From contig BQMF02000058.1 of NCBI GenBank assembly GCA_027922465.2, positions 1,221,196 through 1,285,195 of the forward strand: a DNA stretch of 64,000 nucleotides, written 5' to 3'. The stretch is from Turritopsis dohrnii (lineage: Eukaryota; Cnidaria; Hydrozoa; Anthoathecata; Oceaniidae). Within the stretch, counting starts at the first letter, position 1, and the number at the start of each line of letters is the position of its first letter. Shown here one piece after another: positions 25,393 to 35,589 of this stretch. Below the pieces are notes generated by a model, which was not told the DNA's origin, did no database searches, and saw only the letters and a program-made list of their open reading frames with translations. A program made the position numbers and the translations under genes.

Positions 25393-26159
25393 ATGGCAAA
25401 TAGTATTGCAGACGATAAAGATATAGGACTGGATAATGGCTATCCCTTTCGAGATGATATCATCAGTTTTCACATCAAATATAAAGGAGAAAAATATTAC
25501 TTTGAATTTCCGATTTTGTTGGATAGATCATTTTTGTTACGCAAAATAAAGTCCCGTCTCAAAATTCGTGGGACATTTTGTCTGCAATGGAAGGAAAAAT
25601 CAGAAGAAAGAGTTGAGAATAAGATGAAAATGAAAGAAAAATCAGCGAAAACAACAACCCAAGTAAATAAAAAAAATAATACCAGTGAAGAATTTTATCT
25701 ACATTCTACAAACCTGACAACATTAACTTTAAGAAGATTTTGTGGACAAACCTTATATGTCATTCCGAATGGAGAAGGATGTGAGTTAAATGCATTTCTT
25801 TCATATGTAGCTATACTCCTTAACCTAAGTGAAATATAGAATGGATGGTAAACGCAGTTGAAGGGTAGACAGGTTAGAGCTCTAGATTAACCAATCGTTA
25901 GCGTTCGCAGAACAGATGTTGTTTGTAAATAGATCGATTTTCACTCACATCTCAAACGCTAAACCCAAAAGATAGAATTTTTATTTAAGGTATTATGAAT
26001 ACTTGGCAGGTCGATAGTAAAATGTTTTAACTAATTTTGTTGTTTTAAACAGCTTATCATTGTGGCGATCCTGGATGGCATCATTTTTCGCAAGATCCAC
26101 TGGCAGCAAAAAGGAAATATATTGATGAGAAGTTTAGGCCGTTTGACTGTCCACCATAA
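25393..26159 (+). CDS. Unrecognised two-exon gene, 164 aa
   Basis: Exon 1 is 25393-25780 and exon 2 is 26053-26159, joined through GTGAGT at 25781 and AAACAG before 26053. Together they make 495 nt with stop. The open frame of exon 1 runs on into the intron to 25839, so an unspliced reading would give 148 residues; I prefer the spliced form because exon 2 opens a well-composed frame (SYHCGDPGWHHFSQDPLAAK) in the right phase. The first part (ISFHIKYKGEKYYFEFPIL) alternates like beta strands and recalls a ubiquitin-like or PB1 fold. The middle is Lys/Glu-rich and the C-terminus ends FRPFDCPP. No family recognised. It is divergent from TARBP1 and may share its promoter region. Confidence 0.6.
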
Positions 26160-28522
26160 ATCCAAAATGCAACTTAACCGCTATTTTCTTCTTGGTGAAG
26201 AAAATGTTTCTCAACTTGTTACAAGGTTCTTTTCTTGCTTGGACATTAAGAAGTTGAATGCACAGAATAGGAAATTGTAAATTGTAAAAGAAAAACGAAG
26301 TTCTAACGAAAGGAACATGTTTTTGTATTTTCTGATTTATAGTATAAAAAATAAAATCTCTTATGAAATGTTTCCTGTGATTGATAACACTGAAACAAAT
26401 CAACTGTTAATGTTTTCCTTTTGAAGGAAATTAGAAATATTGTGAAATTGCAACCGTAATCTATACTTGCCAATAACATAACAAAAAGATTATCATCGCC
26501 ATTTTTGATGTTTCGTGAATCTCTCAGATGCGATGATATGATTACTATAAGAAACGTAAAAACTCTGATTTGAATGAACAGAAATTTCGAAAAGAGGAAA
26601 ACTTGAAATGCAAAAAAACAGTACTCGAAATCCCAGTATTCTTTTCATAGATTTTTCATTGCTATCCAAACCCAGGGTTATCACTGAAACGTCAGTCGGC
26701 ATAAAATACCTGAAAAATTATATACATGTTTTCTTAAAAATTGTTTTCATTCAGGGAATTGCAAGCTCGTATAATGAAACGCTTTCACCAGCAGAGTAAA
26801 TTATATACATGTTTCCAGCAACCTGAAATACATTTGTTAGTTAAAATTGCTTCGGGGTCAGTAGAAATTAATTATCACTATCGCGTTTTGTTGTGGTAAC
26901 AGCAGGTACAAAGTTGCTGTAGGTTGGGCAATCTTCAAAAATGTTTGCAACATCTTAAAACCCCAGCTGTGTACGTTTGACTTAGTTGAGCGAGCAGTGA
27001 TTTTTTTAAATATTTTTTATTTCAATAATTTTTAATACATTTCTATTATTCCATCATCTGACTGAAACTAGCCTGGAGACGATATAAATATATCGAAACA
27101 TAGAATAGAGTTGCCATCCTTTATAAAAAACATGTATTTAATACCCTTAGGGGTCTATCTTCTTGGCGGAGCAAGCCATCCTACATAAATAATAACTGTT
27201 TTAAACTTAAATTTTACTATTGATTGGCTTTTAATAATCAAGACTATTTTATTCTGAAGGCCCACACTTTTTTAAAAAATTACAAACCTATTACGTAGAA
27301 GTCTTCAATATTAGTTGAAACGAAAAAATGCCTGAGGATTTTTTCGCGGATTGGCATATTGCCGGTTTTGCGCGAGAGATATTTTTCACATAAATATTTT
27401 TCACGGGAGAATTTTCGCGCATTTTCTGGCAAAATGAAAAATGAACAAGATGACCAGAGGGTCGAAAGATTTCGCTTATGTTTTTAAGAATAGCGTACCT
27501 GTAAATAACGCCCATTCTAAATACTTACTCGAGGATTCTCGGGGCTGCAGAGCAGAATTTATAATAAACCCGTTCTGCATAATCCTGCGTGTTTTCGTAC
27601 TTCTGCTTAACCTCCCTGTTTTTGAGCCTAAGTTAAAATCTGCTAGTGTAAACATAGAAATAAGAAAATTTTCGCTAAGCGAAATATAAAAATAAAATGC
27701 GAAAAACCACGAAATATTTTTCCAAATAAAAAAATTGTCATTTATATTCACCTGGTGATACCAAAGTCATTAACACTGTTTTAATGACTTTCGAAACACC
27801 TACTCAGTATCAAGTTTCTTTACTGTTCATTAAAAGCCTTTCAAAGTTACAAGATACTAGAAATTAGATCTGCCTCAGTGTGATGATGATTGGTTGATGG
27901 CATTTAATAACTTTCGTTCATATGATAGCGAAAGATCTGATTACGTAATTGATTGACTAGATCCTTGAAAATAATTATCTAGAAACCACTATCTAGAGGA
28001 CTTTCGAATTCAAAATGAAACTAAACCACAAAGCCCAAATTTTACCCTTGGGTATGGGTTACTCCTGTATATGTATAATTGTTTATTAATTAACTTACTG
28101 TTTACCAATGGTAGGAGAAGCTTTTCTAGGATTTGTTTTTTTTGCTAAATGATAACCGATTAGCAAATGTCTGTTAAGGCATTTCATTTATTAAAGAAGT
28201 ACTTTTATGCAAGAAGAACTTATTGTATTGATAGGTTGCATAAAATATCGGTTAAAAAACAATTTTTTAAAAAACATTTTCTTTGCTATAACTTACAAAT
28301 CGTCATTGGTGGGATAATAAGTACGTGTTCAAAAAAGATGAGGCGGAACTCTTTATGTTTGTAATTTTAATGTATATTTTACTGACCAAACTACGTAAAA
28401 ATAAAGTTAAACACCAGCCAGTTTCATACAATTTTAAGGACTTTGAAGAAAATATACACCGGCAATTTTTTTCCCGAAAAGAACCACCACAAGACAAAGT
28501 TAATAAAGGCTAATAAAAAGGG
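26160..28522. other. Intergenic AT-rich DNA
   Basis: No gene supported. The segment 27310-27720 contains scattered TTCGC/GCGAAA words resembling those of the MITE at 31106, but I could not define ends. Confidence 0.4.
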
Positions 28523-30532
28523 TCAAAGAGTTTCCAAATTTTCGACTAATCCATCCAATGGTTTCTTCTTAGGTTTGATCCCAAATTTTTTCTCAAACAA
28601 TTTTTCGAAGGGCTGGCATTGTTCACCACGAACAAACTTTACGCTTTTACGTAATCTCAAGTTTCGCTGTTGAAAGAACGTAAACACTGTGTAGAACACT
28701 TTATCGTCCCCGGTTTGCATGGCGGCTGACAGGAATTTCCTTGGAGCTGCTGAATCCACCATGCCTGCATTTTGTAAATATTTTATAGCACCAATAACAT
28801 CACCCTTTTCTATCAACGTTTCTAAGATATCTTCTTGAGCATTCCCAAGTCTCTTCATCATATCTAGCGCTAAATCGTACGCAGGAGGATACACATTCTG
28901 CAAAGATAGCATTAAACAAGCGAGTGGTTTTGAATCACTTAAAACATGATACTGTAGAAATTGGTGCAACTGATAAAACATTTGTTTTCGCACTAATAGA
29001 TCGATAATAAATTCATTTAAATAATATTCTACTGTGATTTTGTGATGATTTAATGATCGAATATATTCTAAGAGCACAGCCACAACAAACTTCCTCGAGA
29101 CATTTTCCATATCGACAAATGGAGCGAAGACTTCTTTATACATTATTTGTTGGTTTAAAATAGCTTGTTTTTGAAACCAGTGTCCAGTTATATCGTTCTC
29201 CTTGGATGCGTCAACAATTGGCGCGGTCCCAGTGTCATTCAATTCAACATATTCGGCATAAACTGCATTTATCTTGTCGAAAATTTGTGCAATGACAGCC
29301 AAACTAGAAAATCGACCAGGCATAAGTACCTTGTTGCAAACAGATACAATTATGGATTTGCTGTTTGATCGGAATAAAAGAAAATCGATTAGTTTGCCTT
29401 TATCATCCATCATATTTATTAGAGATGATAGCTTTACATTGAGTTGCCATAGATATCCTAATTTTGCATCAATTATGATATTAGGTTGGAAAACGACCCA
29501 ATTCGGTGAATAAGACTCACAAATTATTTTATTGGGTTTTGATTCACTGTTTTCCTTCGACTTTTCATTACTTTCGACTTCCAGTGAATAAGGTTCAATT
29601 GATAATGGAGCCAACACAGGGTAATAATGAGCAACCTGTCCATCGAATTCTCCTGTACCATTGATATCGAATATCATGGACGTCTTGGATGCCTGGTGAT
29701 GCACTGCAACTAAATTATCAATGACATTCACAGCAAACCGCCCCACAGCTCCAAGTCGTAAAACGGCTGCTTTTTTAGCAGGTGCATCTTTCTGTAATTG
29801 ATACAAGACGATCTCTGCACCTACTGCATTAAATGATCTAGGTTGGTTACGCAAAACAACCACATAAATATTATTGTAGATATTCGCCACAGTGACGTCA
29901 CGTTCCAATAAACTTCCAGGCTGCGGATTGCGCGTTGATGGAGGATTTTCCACTTCAAATTTTGGTAGTCTGACTATTGAACCATTTTTGAATATATATG
30001 GGTGTATACTGTTCCCCATTATTCCAGAGGATAACAGTAACACAGAACTTTCAGGCAAATATACAAACCAGTTAACAGAAGCGTGATAGTTTTTCACTAA
30101 TCTCAAACATGACTTTTCACATTGTGTTTGGTAAAACTCTATTCCTTGGTTAGTAACAAATACTATATCATTTGCACCAGTCCAACAAAATCCAATGATA
30201 TGTGTTGCACGTCCTTTACATGATTGACTGTATTCTTCTGTAGAAGCTCCATCAAAAAAATTGACAAAGTCTATAGATTTGTATGATCTCTGTATGGCAA
30301 GAACACGTTGGTCTGGTGAGAACTTGATAGAAATTACATTTCCCTTATCTTGTAACTGAAAGTCTGCATTCAACGTGTTTTCTGGACCCTTAACATGAAC
30401 TCTTGTATTTCCATTTTCTGATGCAACGGCGAACACCTGTTTTTTGCACTCGTCAAAGAAGACATTAATTTCTCGTGACACAGGAGGAAAGTTTATATGA
30501 TTCTTCAACAACTCCAAGTAATACGTTGTCAT
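28523..30532 (-). CDS. RMC1: Regulator of MON1-CCZ1 complex (RMC1, Mic1 family)
   Basis: Accessory subunit of the MON1-CCZ1 guanine exchange factor that activates RAB7 on late endosomes and autophagosomes. It is encoded by a single open exon of 669 residues, against 657 in human. The N-terminal two thirds reads as a WD40-like propeller (VISIKFSPDQRVLAIQRS and HIIGFCWTGANDIVFVT). The Mic1 helical domain covers roughly residues 460-650 (VEYYLNEFIIDLLVRK, PPAYDLALDMMKRLG, VIGAIKYLQNAG). The tail is Lys-rich (FGIKPKKKP). The start is the first Met of the frame and fits the family N-terminus. Lack of introns contrasts with AIFM1 and MITF. Confidence 0.95.
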   Translation of the reverse strand: MTTYYLELLKNHINFPPVSREINVFFDECKKQVFAVASENGNTRVHVKGPENTLNADFQLQDKGNVISIKFSPDQRVLAIQRSYKSIDFVNFFDGASTEEYSQSCKGRATHIIGFCWTGANDIVFVTNQGIEFYQTQCEKSCLRLVKNYHASVNWFVYLPESSVLLLSSGIMGNSIHPYIFKNGSIVRLPKFEVENPPSTRNPQPGSLLERDVTVANIYNNIYVVVLRNQPRSFNAVGAEIVLYQLQKDAPAKKAAVLRLGAVGRFAVNVIDNLVAVHHQASKTSMIFDINGTGEFDGQVAHYYPVLAPLSIEPYSLEVESNEKSKENSESKPNKIICESYSPNWVVFQPNIIIDAKLGYLWQLNVKLSSLINMMDDKGKLIDFLLFRSNSKSIIVSVCNKVLMPGRFSSLAVIAQIFDKINAVYAEYVELNDTGTAPIVDASKENDITGHWFQKQAILNQQIMYKEVFAPFVDMENVSRKFVVAVLLEYIRSLNHHKITVEYYLNEFIIDLLVRKQMFYQLHQFLQYHVLSDSKPLACLMLSLQNVYPPAYDLALDMMKRLGNAQEDILETLIEKGDVIGAIKYLQNAGMVDSAAPRKFLSAAMQTGDDKVFYTVFTFFQQRNLRLRKSVKFVRGEQCQPFEKLFEKKFGIKPKKKPLDGLVENLETL

Positions 30533-31105
30533 GATTCTTCATATCAATTTCATTTAAAGCTTATCAATAATCTGAAAATAAAGAACGTAATGGAAAATTG
30601 ATTTGATTAGTTTCATAAAAATTAATACTCAAACCCTAATACTAATTTTATTATACAGCTAATGTCCGATGTTTTTTCTCAGACTATTGGATTGCAGGAA
30701 AAGACATAAGAAAATCATTCTATGCAATGCAAACCGTTTCACTTAACATAAAGATATCTTCAAAAAATATACTAGATTGGCTTAAAGAGATTCTGTGACA
30801 AAAAAATGACAATTTGGCAACTTTTCAAATTCATCATGTGATAAAATATAATTTTTCATTAAAGAATCTCTTTAAATTGACAAAAAAACGGTAAATCAGG
30901 TCAATCTTTGTGAAAGAAATTAACACATTTTGTACTTTTATACTTCTATCACATAAAATAATGCTTACAAATCCTTTGCTTTCAAAAATAGTAACTTTAT
31001 ACATAACAGTAGTGGTAAAACAAAATACTAAAAAGGTAAAAACTGAATTTGAAACCATTTAAATTGAACTGCTAAGGAAGCTCTCCATCTGCAAGAAGAA
31101 GTGGA
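30533..31105. other. Intergenic region upstream of RMC1
   Basis: AT-rich, containing the presumed RMC1 promoter and 5' UTR. No gene or distinct motif recognised. Confidence 0.4.
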
Positions 31106-31398
31106 TACTTTATTTGGAGAAACTTTCGCGAGAGCAACTTTCGCAAGCTGAAAAGCTCACAAAATTTTTGGGATAAATTTTTGCGAATGAACAAATGTTC
31201 AATTTTTAAGGGATAAACTTTTGCGAATGAAGAATTTTTTGAAATAATTTAGGATAATTTTTAGGGAACCAAGGATTTATTTAAAAACTAGCAAAATTTT
31301 GCGAGATAAACTTTCACGAATGAACGATTTCAAAATTTTTGCGAGATAAACTTTCACGAAAAAGGCCCAAATTCGCGAAAGTTTCTCCGAATAAAGTA
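31106..31398. mobile_element. TTCGCGA-rich MITE, 293 bp
   Basis: TACTTTATTTGGAGAAACTT at the left and TTTCTCCGAATAAAGTA at the right are inverted copies. The interior repeats units like TTTTTGCGAGATAAACTTTC four to five times. It lies between ABCB9 and RMC1. The target duplication is unclear. Confidence 0.75.
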
Positions 31399-31715
31399 GC
31401 AAATTTTGTTATACGAAATTCATAAACTGACATTCAAAAGTCTTCCAAGTTTGTGCTCTTTTCAAAAAAAAAGAAGATAAAAACAATGAGTATATACTGT
31501 AGCAGATTTAACAGGTGGTTGTATAACATATTTTGATAACTTACTAAAAAGAATTAAAAACACTTTTCTACATAATTTTTACACTAGTTAAATCATTGCC
31601 AGATCTGCCAATGAATGAAACTTAAAACTAATAAAAAGTATGTGATATTTTCCTTACAGGAATTAATAAAATAAAACAATACAATATAATTATACTATAC
31701 GAATACATATAATGT

Positions 31716-34139
31716 CTACATTTTGAAGACCACATCTTCTGAATGAGTCGGTTGCTGGTTATCTTCTTGCCCGTTTATTGATTCTTCATCTTCATTTTCA
31801 GATCTTCTTGAAGTTTCCATTCCCAATACTTGGCGTTTTACCAAGGAAGAATATACACCATTTTTATTTATTAATTCTAAATGTGTTCCTTCCTCAACAA
31901 GTTTTCCTTTCTCTATAACCAAGATTTTGTCTGCTTTTTCAATAGTGCTAAGTCGATGCGCAATAACAATAACTGTACGTCCATGCAAATTTTTATTTAT
32001 AGCCTGTTGGACTAAATACTCTGATTCTGAGTCTAAAGCACTAGTAGCTTCATCTAAAATCAACACCGATGGATTTCTGATCAAAGCTCTTGCAATGGCA
32101 ACTCTCTGTTTCTGACCACCAGATAACTGAACACCTTTTTCTCCAGTTTCTGTACAGTAGCCTTCAGTAAGTTGGTCAATGAATGTGTTTGCATTAGCAA
32201 GAATTGCCGACTTTTTCACATCTTCTATAGTTGCATCAAAACACAAGCCATAAGCAATGTTATCATAAATGGTGCGGGCAAAAAGCACTGGTTCTTGTTG
32301 TACCATGCTGATTCTATCATGAATAAATTTGTGATCATATTCCTGCAAACTGACATTATCAACCAGAATTTCACCTTCAGTTGGTGTGTAAAAATGTTCC
32401 AACAAACTCACAATTGAACTTTTACCACCACCACTTGGTCCAACCAAGGCAACAATCTCACCTTCCTTTGCTGAAAAACTGATGTCTTTCAATACCTCAA
32501 TATCAGGTCTGGATGGGTAGGAAAATGACACATTTTTGAACTGAACTTCACCTTTGATTCCTTCATCTGATTTTAAGTATCCATCATTAGGCACTTGTGG
32601 CTTCCTTTCGATGTATAGAAGAACACTTTTGGATGCTCCTACTGCTTCCATTAGACCTGTATACACATCACCAATCTCTTCTAAACAAAATCCAAGCTCG
32701 AAACTGTACAATATAAAAGAGATAAGTTCTCCTCCAGTTAAGTCATTTTTAATTACTAGGTGACCCCCATAGTATAATATCATCAGTGCCATAGCTAAGT
32801 CTGTGACCTCCGTGGACCAACGATAACCACACACTATCACAGCCTCTTTCTTTCTTAAGTTATATGTCAGCTGCAGTCGTTGTTTGTAGCGGTCAACCTC
32901 ATGCGATTCTGCAGCAAAGCTTCGAACTGTTCTAATTGATGATATAGCCTCTTCAGCTGATTCATTAGCATGAGCAAGAGACGTCTGAGTTTGTTCAGAA
33001 ATTTTACGTATTTTCCCACCAAAAGCTTCTGAGAAGATTGCAATGACTGGTATACTGATCAAAGTAACAACACTTAGCCTCCAGGAAATATGAATCATGA
33101 AAAACAATATTCCAACAATCTTCACAACATTTCGCAAAAACACGTTGATATTCAACCCAACAGTGTCACCGATTTTTGTACAATCAGAAGTTAATCTGGA
33201 AGTAATTTCGCCTGTTTTGCGTATATCAAAGAAACCAATTTCCATATTCATAATACTTTCAAATAAAAGATTTTGTAATCTCAAAATGTACCTGGCCAAT
33301 ACAAACGTAAATAGTCCAGCACGCATACCAGAAGCAAGCCCAGCAACCAAAGTAATCAATGACATATAGAGCATTGCAGTTTTGAACTTCTCTTGGGACT
33401 TCTCAATAACAATGTAATTCACAACTTTGCCGGTATAGAAAGGGAGAAATATTTGAGCAATTGAACAAGTGGTTAAGAAGATCAAAGCCAGCAATATATA
33501 CGGAAAGTCCTTTTTAGCTAGTTTGAGTAGTTTGATAACAGTACTACCAGTTGTAAATTTCTCACTTTCAATTTTATCAATTTCATTAAGTTTATCATCT
33601 TTGTTAACTACATCTTCAATTGTGTCAGTATCACTACTGCTGTCAGATGACTGATCTGCTTCATCTATATCTGAATCATTAACATTTAAATTTCTTTTCT
33701 GTGCCGGACTGAGGTAAGTATATGATCCTAAAAGTTTCCAATTAGAGTAAATGGTCAAACTTGATACCAATGTGAGGCCGATCAATGTCCACACCCTTTT
33801 ATCCATATTTTCATGATTATCCTCAGTATAATACAAAATCTTGAAGACACCATATATGGCAGTGATGCATGAAAAATAAACAATGAATTTTTGTGATTTC
33901 TTCACTTTTCTTTTTGCGTTAACAGGATTAATCAAGACTCCAAAGCATCCTCCAATTAGGATACAGGATCGCAAGCCAGATAGCAAAAGTAAATCAAAGA
34001 CTGAATTACTAAAATCATAGGAATATATTTCTTTTTCGATTTCCTTGTTTTGCACAGGCAAAAGAAATACAAGGGTTGAAGTAAGAGCATCTGCAAGTAT
34101 TAATGTGATAACTAAGGCAACTGACGAAAGTCTGTTCAT
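31716..34139 (-). CDS. ABCB9: ABCB9-type (TAP-like) peptide half transporter
   Basis: ATP-driven exporter of the TAP/ABCB9 group. ABCB9 works as a homodimer in lysosomal membranes, moving cytosolic peptides into the lumen. Single exon, 807 residues (human ABCB9 is 766). Order: a four-helix TMD0 (about residues 5-150, including SVFDLLLLSGLRSCILIGG, close to the family), an acidic Ser-rich linker (about 155-190), a six-helix ABC core (about 205-490), and the nucleotide-binding domain. The latter shows Walker A GPSGGGKSS (about 563), Q-loop VQQEPVLFA, signature LSGGQKQRVA (about 666), Walker B VLILDEATSALD (about 690) and H-loop VIAHRLST (about 725). TMD0 argues for ABCB9 over TAP1/2, which is an inference. 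Confidence 0.9.
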   Translation of the reverse strand: MNRLSSVALVITLILADALTSTLVFLLPVQNKEIEKEIYSYDFSNSVFDLLLLSGLRSCILIGGCFGVLINPVNAKRKVKKSQKFIVYFSCITAIYGVFKILYYTEDNHENMDKRVWTLIGLTLVSSLTIYSNWKLLGSYTYLSPAQKRNLNVNDSDIDEADQSSDSSSDTDTIEDVVNKDDKLNEIDKIESEKFTTGSTVIKLLKLAKKDFPYILLALIFLTTCSIAQIFLPFYTGKVVNYIVIEKSQEKFKTAMLYMSLITLVAGLASGMRAGLFTFVLARYILRLQNLLFESIMNMEIGFFDIRKTGEITSRLTSDCTKIGDTVGLNINVFLRNVVKIVGILFFMIHISWRLSVVTLISIPVIAIFSEAFGGKIRKISEQTQTSLAHANESAEEAISSIRTVRSFAAESHEVDRYKQRLQLTYNLRKKEAVIVCGYRWSTEVTDLAMALMILYYGGHLVIKNDLTGGELISFILYSFELGFCLEEIGDVYTGLMEAVGASKSVLLYIERKPQVPNDGYLKSDEGIKGEVQFKNVSFSYPSRPDIEVLKDISFSAKEGEIVALVGPSGGGKSSIVSLLEHFYTPTEGEILVDNVSLQEYDHKFIHDRISMVQQEPVLFARTIYDNIAYGLCFDATIEDVKKSAILANANTFIDQLTEGYCTETGEKGVQLSGGQKQRVAIARALIRNPSVLILDEATSALDSESEYLVQQAINKNLHGRTVIVIAHRLSTIEKADKILVIEKGKLVEEGTHLELINKNGVYSSLVKRQVLGMETSRRSENEDEESINGQEDNQQPTHSEDVVFKM

Positions 34140-34262
34140 TTTCTGTTAAATGTGTTTTTGCTGAAACAAAAAACGTGATTATTAATAAAACAGTACTGAA
34201 AAACATATACACTGACACATAAACCCTAAAACTATTTTGTTAATCTATTTGACCATCTATTA

Positions 34263-35462
34263 CCGTCTATTGTCCTAACTTCGGACATCCTTCCAAACTT
34301 CGGACACGCTAAATAAACAGACCTGTCTGGTAAACGAAATGTACATAACCAATCAACCCAAGTCACAATAAATACTAAAATATTAGATAAAGCTGATAAA
34401 ATAATGTATAAAAACATAGTCATAAGAAAAGAGAGTCAAGCGTGAAGCGTAAATAAGCGTGTAGAAAATAAATGATTTGAAAATAACGATAAACGTCATC
34501 CTCAAGGGATTGCAATAGCAATCCTGTCCAACAACTTAAAATAGAATTATAGCAGACGGTTTCTAATTGTACTAACTTTTGAAATAACTATTGCATCTTT
34601 TATCTGTAACTGAATGAGAACCAGGTGTAACCAGAGAACCAAGCATTGAATATCATTTAGCGAAATGTTTTGTTTACATTTTTTTTTCGACTTCTTTCTT
34701 TGATACTAATCAATTGCGTATGATGATTTTACAATACTCTTCTCTACGTAATGAGCATCTGCGTATGTTCTACGGCTACGGCAAATTCAGTACTTTTCCG
34801 TTGTGGAATGTACACGGCGGATTGGTATATCTGCAACGTTTATCTCATGATCTCCTTGAATTTCCCAATCATCTGGTTCACACTGCCGCCAGAGAATCGC
34901 AGTTGCTTAAGATCTCTAATATCACTTCATTCCCAGGACTTTCATTGATGTCTTCTAAAATTCCATTATATACTTAAAGTAAAATGCGCTTTTTAGACAT
35001 TCTTCAGAAAATGCTTTAAAATCCCTAAGAACACGATACATATGTGCTACCTGAAACGTCTGCGTGAATTCTCTATTAGATATCTGTTGTTTAGATAGAG
35101 CCTTAAAGGGGAATATCCACTTCGGATCGGTTCGCAAAACAAGAGACCATGTGCAAAAATTACATAATATTTTCACATGGTCTATTGTTTTGCGAACCGA
35201 TCCGGTCCGGTCCGTGGACAATTATCCATAGTAGATATTCGCCTTTAAACGCGTGGTAATTATAATTCACGTTCGTCTCAAGGGTACAGTCAACTAATTT
35301 ATATAAGTGTTTCATTTTTGTTAAGTTCAGTTATGACAAGTTTTAGATTTAGTTTAATTGACAGTGCAGTATGGACTTTTACTAATGTGGTTTGTATTTT
35401 GCGGATATGTTTCTTTTATGTCCGAAGTTTGGAAGGATGTCCGAAGTTAGGACGATTGACGG
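34263..35462. mobile_element. 1.2-kb TA-flanked inverted-repeat element upstream of ABCB9
   Basis: CCGTC(T/A)AT(T/C)GTCC followed by TAACTTCGGACATCCTTCC forms the left end, and its complement the right end (35419-35462); the repeat is about 43 bp. TA stands at both edges (34261-34262 and 35463-35464), fitting a Tc1/mariner-type insertion. The interior has no transposase I recognise. A second, smaller element is nested inside it. Confidence 0.82.
35107..35244. mobile_element. Nested 138-bp hairpin MITE with TTAA flanks
   Basis: AGGGGAATATCC starts the element and GGATATTCCCCT-like sequence (GATATTCGCCT) ends it. TTAA flanks both sides (35103-35106 and 35245-35248). The arms share GGATCGGTTCGCAAAACAA and AGACCATGTG, giving a near-perfect hairpin. 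TTAA duplication points to a piggyBac-like mobiliser. It lies inside the 34263-35462 element, so it is younger than that insertion. Confidence 0.85.
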
Positions 35463-35589
35463 TATGATGGTAAATTGATAGGGTGGATCATCTGATGTGA
35501 TAAATGAGTAAATACAGAATATCCCTAATGAATAGTGAACATCATAACATAATGCAGAAACTTAAAGACAAAAGAAAAGATGGAAGAAA

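Noticed and set aside
34232..34423. Short hydrophobic ORF upstream of ABCB9
   Set aside because: It overlaps the inverted-repeat end of the element at 34263, so it is transposon sequence read by chance.
34714..34977. Plus-strand ORFs inside the 1.2-kb element
   Set aside because: Overlapping frames without transposase motifs.
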